Assembly (NCBI GenBank): GCA_036644375.1 | Contig: JAVXQD010000043.1 | Coordinates: 1-18,308 of the forward strand | Length of the DNA stretch: 18,308 bases | Source: CALWZE01 sp036644375 | GTDB taxonomy: Bacteria; Bacillota; Clostridia; Oscillospirales; Ruminococcaceae | Reading direction: 5' to 3' | In this document: positions 15,932 through 18,308 of the stretch, piece by piece | Numbering within the stretch: position 1 is the first letter of the stretch | Layout of the letters: every line of letters begins with the position of its first letter | Program-made: the position numbers and the translations under genes | The notes under the pieces: generated by a model | What the model was told of the DNA's origin: nothing | The model's input: only the letters and a program-made list of their open reading frames with translations | Databases searched by the model: none

Positions 15932-16168
15932 TTAAAGCAAGTCCTCCGGTTTCACTCCCAATGCCTTGGCGATAATCAGCAAGTCTTTATCTGTTACCAT
16001 TTTAGTTCGTCCCTCAATTTTCGAGAGACAAGAACCGGTTATTTCCATGCCTTCAGATTGGAGTTTGGCGAGCAGGTCTTTCTGCTTCATATCTTTTTTA
16101 AGGCGTATTTTTGTGACATTTGCGCCTATAACATTCATTTCCCCAAGTGGGTGTTTTCGCGGTTTCAA
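15932..16168 (-). CDS. Small XRE-family DNA-binding protein
   Basis: The protein is about 78 residues from a TTG at 16168 with GAGGTG seven nt upstream; a GTG at 16177 and an ATG at 16138 are alternatives. The body is one helix-turn-helix domain: IGANVTKIRLKKDMKQKDLL, then EGMEITGSCLSKIEGRTKMV and a closing helix DLLIIAKALGVKPEDLL. The N-terminal PLGEMNVIG lead is typical of a group of solitary small XRE proteins. There is no sensor domain, so it probably acts as a dimeric repressor. A perfect palindrome lies 22 nt upstream (16190-16205) and may be its own operator. It is more AT-rich than the genes to the left. Confidence 0.85.
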   Translation of the reverse strand: MKPRKHPLGEMNVIGANVTKIRLKKDMKQKDLLAKLQSEGMEITGSCLSKIEGRTKMVTDKDLLIIAKALGVKPEDLL

Positions 16169-16189
16169 AATCAGCACCTCAAATATATA

Positions 16190-16205
16190 ATTCTAATAGT
16201 AGAAT
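16190..16205 (-). promoter_or_regulatory. Palindromic operator candidate of the small XRE gene
   Basis: ATTCTA-ATAG-TAGAAT is a perfect six-bp inverted repeat with a four-nt spacer just upstream of the XRE start. Size and position are typical of XRE repressor operators. No clear -35 is visible next to it. Confidence 0.5.
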
Positions 16206-16281
16206 CATAGGCATCGGACAGCCTGTGACATGAAAAGCCGCCTTATCCCGTTTGCTTTTGTATAGTGCATGAGACTTTTCT

Positions 16282-17031
16282 CTATAAATTGAATTTCTTT
16301 TTCAAAAATGTTTCGTTCAAAAGGTGATTTGTTTCAAATTCCCCATTATAAAAGACAGCCCAATTATTAAAAATACAAGGAAGATTTTTCGATTTTTCCA
16401 AAGTATCTACGGCAATTAGATTAAGCGGTATATTGTTTTTGCTGCAATATTCTTGCACCTGCTCGATGCAGTTGGGTATGTATGGACATTGTAAGCCATA
16501 GTAGATTGTAAGTTCTTTGCTGCTGATTTTCATTTTCTTCACGCTTTCAGCAAAACAGGGCTGTTGACCGTCAAAGGACAATGCCAATAGCTCATACTCA
16601 CTTCCGGCGGTATCTACGACTTCAAAGCCGTATTTGAGAAGAAATTTTTTGTCTGATAAAAAAGGCTTTTTCTTTTTTGAAGTAAGAATACAAACTCCGG
16701 ATTTCCCCTTTTCCTTTGCGTCATTGATACAATACTCAATAAGAGATTTTGCATATCCTTTTCCCGTGAAAGAGCCGGAAACCCAAAGGCAATAGATATA
16801 CATATAGTTTTCGCCATGAATAGGCACCCATGCTGTTTCTAAAGGTGCATATTCAATGAATACTTTTCCTTTTTCATCAAGCTTACGAAAAACATGACCC
16901 TCGGAAATTCGCTCTTTCAGCCATTCCTTCTTCACGGATACCCCTGCTTGATGTTTTTTATCTGCAATAGCACAGCAAATGTGTTCGCTTTCTATATTCT
17001 CTGTATTCAAATTGATAAAGCTATCACTCAT
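16282..17031 (-). CDS. GNAT acetyltransferase with YoaP-like C-terminal domain
   Basis: This 249-residue protein starts at ATG 17031 with AAGGAGA seven nt upstream. Residues 1-150 form a GNAT fold: the central strand YMYIYCLWVSGSF leads into the acetyl-CoA loop TGKGYAKSLIEYC (89-101), and the late KYGFEVVDTAGSEYELLAL segment is typical. Residues 172-249 look thioredoxin-like, with ELTIYYGLQCPYIPNC and a C-x5-C pair (C182, C188), then LNLIAVDTLEKSKNLPC and WAVFYNGEF. This two-domain architecture and length match Bacillus YoaP. The acetyl acceptor is unknown. It lies downstream of a broken regulator on the same strand. Confidence 0.82.
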   Translation of the reverse strand: MSDSFINLNTENIESEHICCAIADKKHQAGVSVKKEWLKERISEGHVFRKLDEKGKVFIEYAPLETAWVPIHGENYMYIYCLWVSGSFTGKGYAKSLIEYCINDAKEKGKSGVCILTSKKKKPFLSDKKFLLKYGFEVVDTAGSEYELLALSFDGQQPCFAESVKKMKISSKELTIYYGLQCPYIPNCIEQVQEYCSKNNIPLNLIAVDTLEKSKNLPCIFNNWAVFYNGEFETNHLLNETFLKKKFNL

Positions 17032-17140
17032 TTTTGCTCTCCTTAATTCTAAAGTTTTTTGAGAAAAGAAATTCTCCTCAAATACAGTGCTGTAAAAGCT
17101 GCTGATGAGATTGGTTCCTCTCATCAGCGCCACTCTTATT

Positions 17141-17352
17141 TTATTTCCATCTTTTGAGAGTCGGAAACCATACTTTCATCATATTGCGGGCTTCATCTTC
17201 ACTCATGCCGGTGTTGGCATAAGCCCTATGAGGAACACAGGTTTCAATCATTTCGTCTCGTCCGCAGACAAATTTTTTGCTAATTTCGGAGCGGTAACAC
17301 GCCCTTTTTCTCAGATGAAGCAGACAATCTTAAATAGCCGACTTTCTTTCAA
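17141..17352 (-). pseudogene. Broken helix-turn-helix regulator (WYL/DeoR-like N-terminus)
   Basis: From a TTG at 17352 with AGGGGTGG upstream, the frame reads LKESRLFKIVCFI, an in-frame TGA, then EKGRVTAPKLAKNL before another stop. This is the first part of a WYL-type (YafY-like) HTH regulator, which usually reads ...RLFKIVY.LL.KG..TAPELAEKF. A second frame then encodes KKFVCGRDEMIETCVPHRAY, continuing through GMSEDEARNMMKVWFPTLKR to a stop at 17141. I cannot assign this tail. The gene is therefore disrupted by a nonsense codon and a frameshift or deletion join. Its promoter region is still intact. Confidence 0.6.
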
Positions 17353-17375
17353 GTAATACCACCCCTTGCGTCGCT

Positions 17376-17409
17376 ATTATAGTGTATTAACCATGACACT
17401 ATATGTCAA
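17376..17409 (-). promoter_or_regulatory. Promoter with nested palindromic operator of the broken regulator
   Basis: On the minus strand TTGACA (17409-17404), a 17-nt spacer and TACACT (17386-17381) form a promoter. A 26-bp inverted repeat TATAGTGT-N10-ACACTATA (17378-17403) covers it, and a smaller one, TGACA-N5-TGTCA (17394-17408), overlaps the -35. This fits autoregulation by the neighbouring HTH protein. Confidence 0.6.
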
Positions 17410-17457
17410 GGTAATACATATAGCAGAAATGTAAGCTTCGCTTTTTAGTTCCTGTAA

Positions 17458-17510
17458 AATGTGAAATAATACGGTATTCCACATTGCTCACGAGAACTAT
17501 TAAATAATAG
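17458..17510. other. Two inverted repeats in the 17.4-17.6 kb gap
   Basis: AATGTGAAATA (17458-17468) pairs with TATTCCACATT (17475-17485) with one mismatch and a six-nt loop. CTATT-AAAT-AATAG (17497-17510) follows. They precede a GGAG and an ATG at 17525 that opens only a 37-codon frame into the repeat, probably the decayed start of an older gene. Confidence 0.4.
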
Positions 17511-17587
17511 CGGAGATGAACTGAATGGAGCAAATCTTAATTACAACTCGGTCAAATCATCAAGGAAGCCGGACAAGCCGCAGATCA

Positions 17588-17614
17588 AACACCAAGGGAC
17601 GGTTCTTTGTGTTT
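17588..17614. repeat. REP-like repeat, copy 2
   Basis: AACACCAAGGGACGG followed by TTCTTTGTGTTT is an imperfect palindrome (AACAC... with ...GTGTT) that shares CAAGGGACGG with copy 1. It lies exactly where the DUF4417-like frame begins, and supplies its first in-frame start codon and an SD-like AGGGACGG. Confidence 0.6.
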
Positions 17615-18185
17615 TACCTGTTTGTTACAATACCCTAAAAAGTTAATCCGCTTTAGCGATGCGTTTGGACAAAGAAATAATGATTTCAATCAATTTGTTC
17701 ATTTTTATGAACATGATAGCAAATACGAAAGACTTTGGAATAATCCAAAAGTATATTTAGAGAAACTTAAAAAATATGATGGTGTTATTACTCCTGATTA
17801 TAGTCTATATAGAGAAATGCCACTATGTATGCAACAATGGAATACATACCGCAGTCGTTCGCTTGGCTTTTGGCTTTCAAAAAATGGTGTTCCTATTATT
17901 CCAAATGTCAGATGGGGTGATGAACGAACATACGATTTTTGTTTTGATGGTGTTGAAAAAAACAGTACAGTTGCCATTGGCACACACGGCTGTATTAAAA
18001 AAGTGGAAGATAAGTATTATTTTAAACTTGGATTTAAAGAAATGTTAAACAGGCTGACACCTAAAACTGTTCTTGTTTTTGGCAAAACTCCCGATGATAT
18101 ATTTGAAGAGTTTTATAATAGCAACTTTGAGATTATTCAATACGAAAGTGAGTTTTCACTTTCCAGAGAGCAGGTGACTGCTTAA
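17607..18185 (+). CDS. DUF4417-like protein, probably 5'-truncated by the repeat
   Basis: The frame gives 192 residues from a TTG at 17607. I recognise the DUF4417 pattern: FVHFYEHDSKYERLWNNP, YDGVITPDYSLYREMPLCMQ, WNTYRSRSLGFWL, IPNVRWGDERTYDFCFDGV, AIGTHGCIKK and ESEFSLSREQV. DUF4417 proteins are often found in phages and mobile elements; their biochemical role is not established to my knowledge. The first residues (CFTCLL) come from repeat sequence, and no normal ribosome binding site precedes them, so the true N-terminus has probably been replaced. The stop overlaps the ATG of the next gene (TAATG), implying coupled translation. It is AT-rich relative to the left part of the window, consistent with acquired DNA. 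Confidence 0.8.
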   Translation: MCFTCLLQYPKKLIRFSDAFGQRNNDFNQFVHFYEHDSKYERLWNNPKVYLEKLKKYDGVITPDYSLYREMPLCMQQWNTYRSRSLGFWLSKNGVPIIPNVRWGDERTYDFCFDGVEKNSTVAIGTHGCIKKVEDKYYFKLGFKEMLNRLTPKTVLVFGKTPDDIFEEFYNSNFEIIQYESEFSLSREQVTA

Positions 18186-18308
18186 TGGGCGGAGGTAGAG
18201 GCGGAGGGCTTTTCAATGGAACTAAAGGGAGCAGAACAATTAGTACAGCAACAAAGAAAAGCACGGCATTGAGTGGCGTGGACAAATTGCCTGAGCTTAT
18301 TCAAAAGG
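18184..18308 (+). CDS. Glycine-rich start of an unidentified ORF, cut by window edge
   Basis: Forty-one codons are visible from the ATG at 18184, which overlaps the stop of the DUF4417-like gene. The N-terminus is MGGGRGGGLFNGTKGSRTIS, then a Ser/Thr/Lys-rich linker, and LSGVDKLPELIQK where the window ends. A flexible Gly-rich leader followed by a linker is seen at the start of some phage-associated and toxin-like proteins, but the domain that would identify it is outside the window. Confidence 0.6.

Noticed and set aside
17032..17133. Upstream extension of the acetyltransferase by 34 residues
   Set aside because: The ATG at 17031 has AAGGAGA at ideal spacing, and the extension does not resemble GNAT N-termini.
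17105..17356. Plus-strand 83-codon frame
   Set aside because: No ribosome binding site or family; the opposite strand carries the recognisable regulator remnant and promoter.
17376..17409. TTGACA with TATAAT as the promoter pair on the minus strand
   Set aside because: The spacer would be 22 nt; TACACT at 17 nt is a better partner for this -35.
15831..17614. Insertion sequence bounded by the two repeat copies
   Set aside because: There is no transposase gene between them, no target-site duplication was seen, and the copies are imperfect and not terminal inverted repeats of a single element.

Overview
The window looks like a chromosomal segment of a low-to-mid GC Gram-positive anaerobe of the Clostridia (Oscillospiraceae/Lachnospiraceae-like). 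The reasons are the rplM-rpsI pair, strong AGGAGG-type ribosome binding sites, consensus sigma-A promoters, TTG/GTG starts, a lipoprotein solute-binding protein, and several accessory families common in Clostridia. This placement is inference; there is no rRNA in the window.

Region 1 (1-2940, minus strand) is the 5' 980 codons of a large c-di-GMP signalling response regulator: receiver, about three PAS-like sensor modules, an intact GGDEF with an I-site, then two more PAS-like modules. It runs off the left edge. Divergent from it, region 2 (3215-6012, plus) is a translationally coupled pair. It consists of a two-helix membrane protein with a GrpE-like C-terminal tail motif and an Hsp70-like ATPase that carries a membrane hairpin where a peptide-binding domain would be expected. 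This pair is the best candidate for an under-described system here.

Region 3 (6163-7185, plus) is the ribosomal protein operon rplM-rpsI, with a perfect consensus promoter, a structured leader and a strong terminator. Region 4 (7449-13157, minus) is an ABC importer operon: DUF3798-type lipoprotein, intercistronic hairpin, dual-NBD ATPase, two RbsC-type permeases and a small membrane-anchored protein. It starts at a strong promoter and faces a divergent AraC-family regulator (13465-14385), the obvious candidate controller.

Region 5 (14510-15820, plus) holds a 79-residue protein coupled to a PHP-domain phosphoesterase, followed by the amputated C-terminal half of an XRE helix-turn-helix protein and a terminator.

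Region 6 (about 15830 to the end) is more AT-rich, mosaic and partly decayed. It has two copies of a REP-like repeat, a small XRE regulator with a palindromic operator candidate, a YoaP-like GNAT acetyltransferase, and a broken helix-turn-helix (WYL/DeoR-like) regulator whose promoter is still covered by nested palindromes. It ends with a DUF4417-like gene whose 5' end abuts the repeat, overlapping by the ATG of a glycine-rich ORF cut by the right edge. No tRNA, rRNA, CRISPR array or transposase gene was seen.
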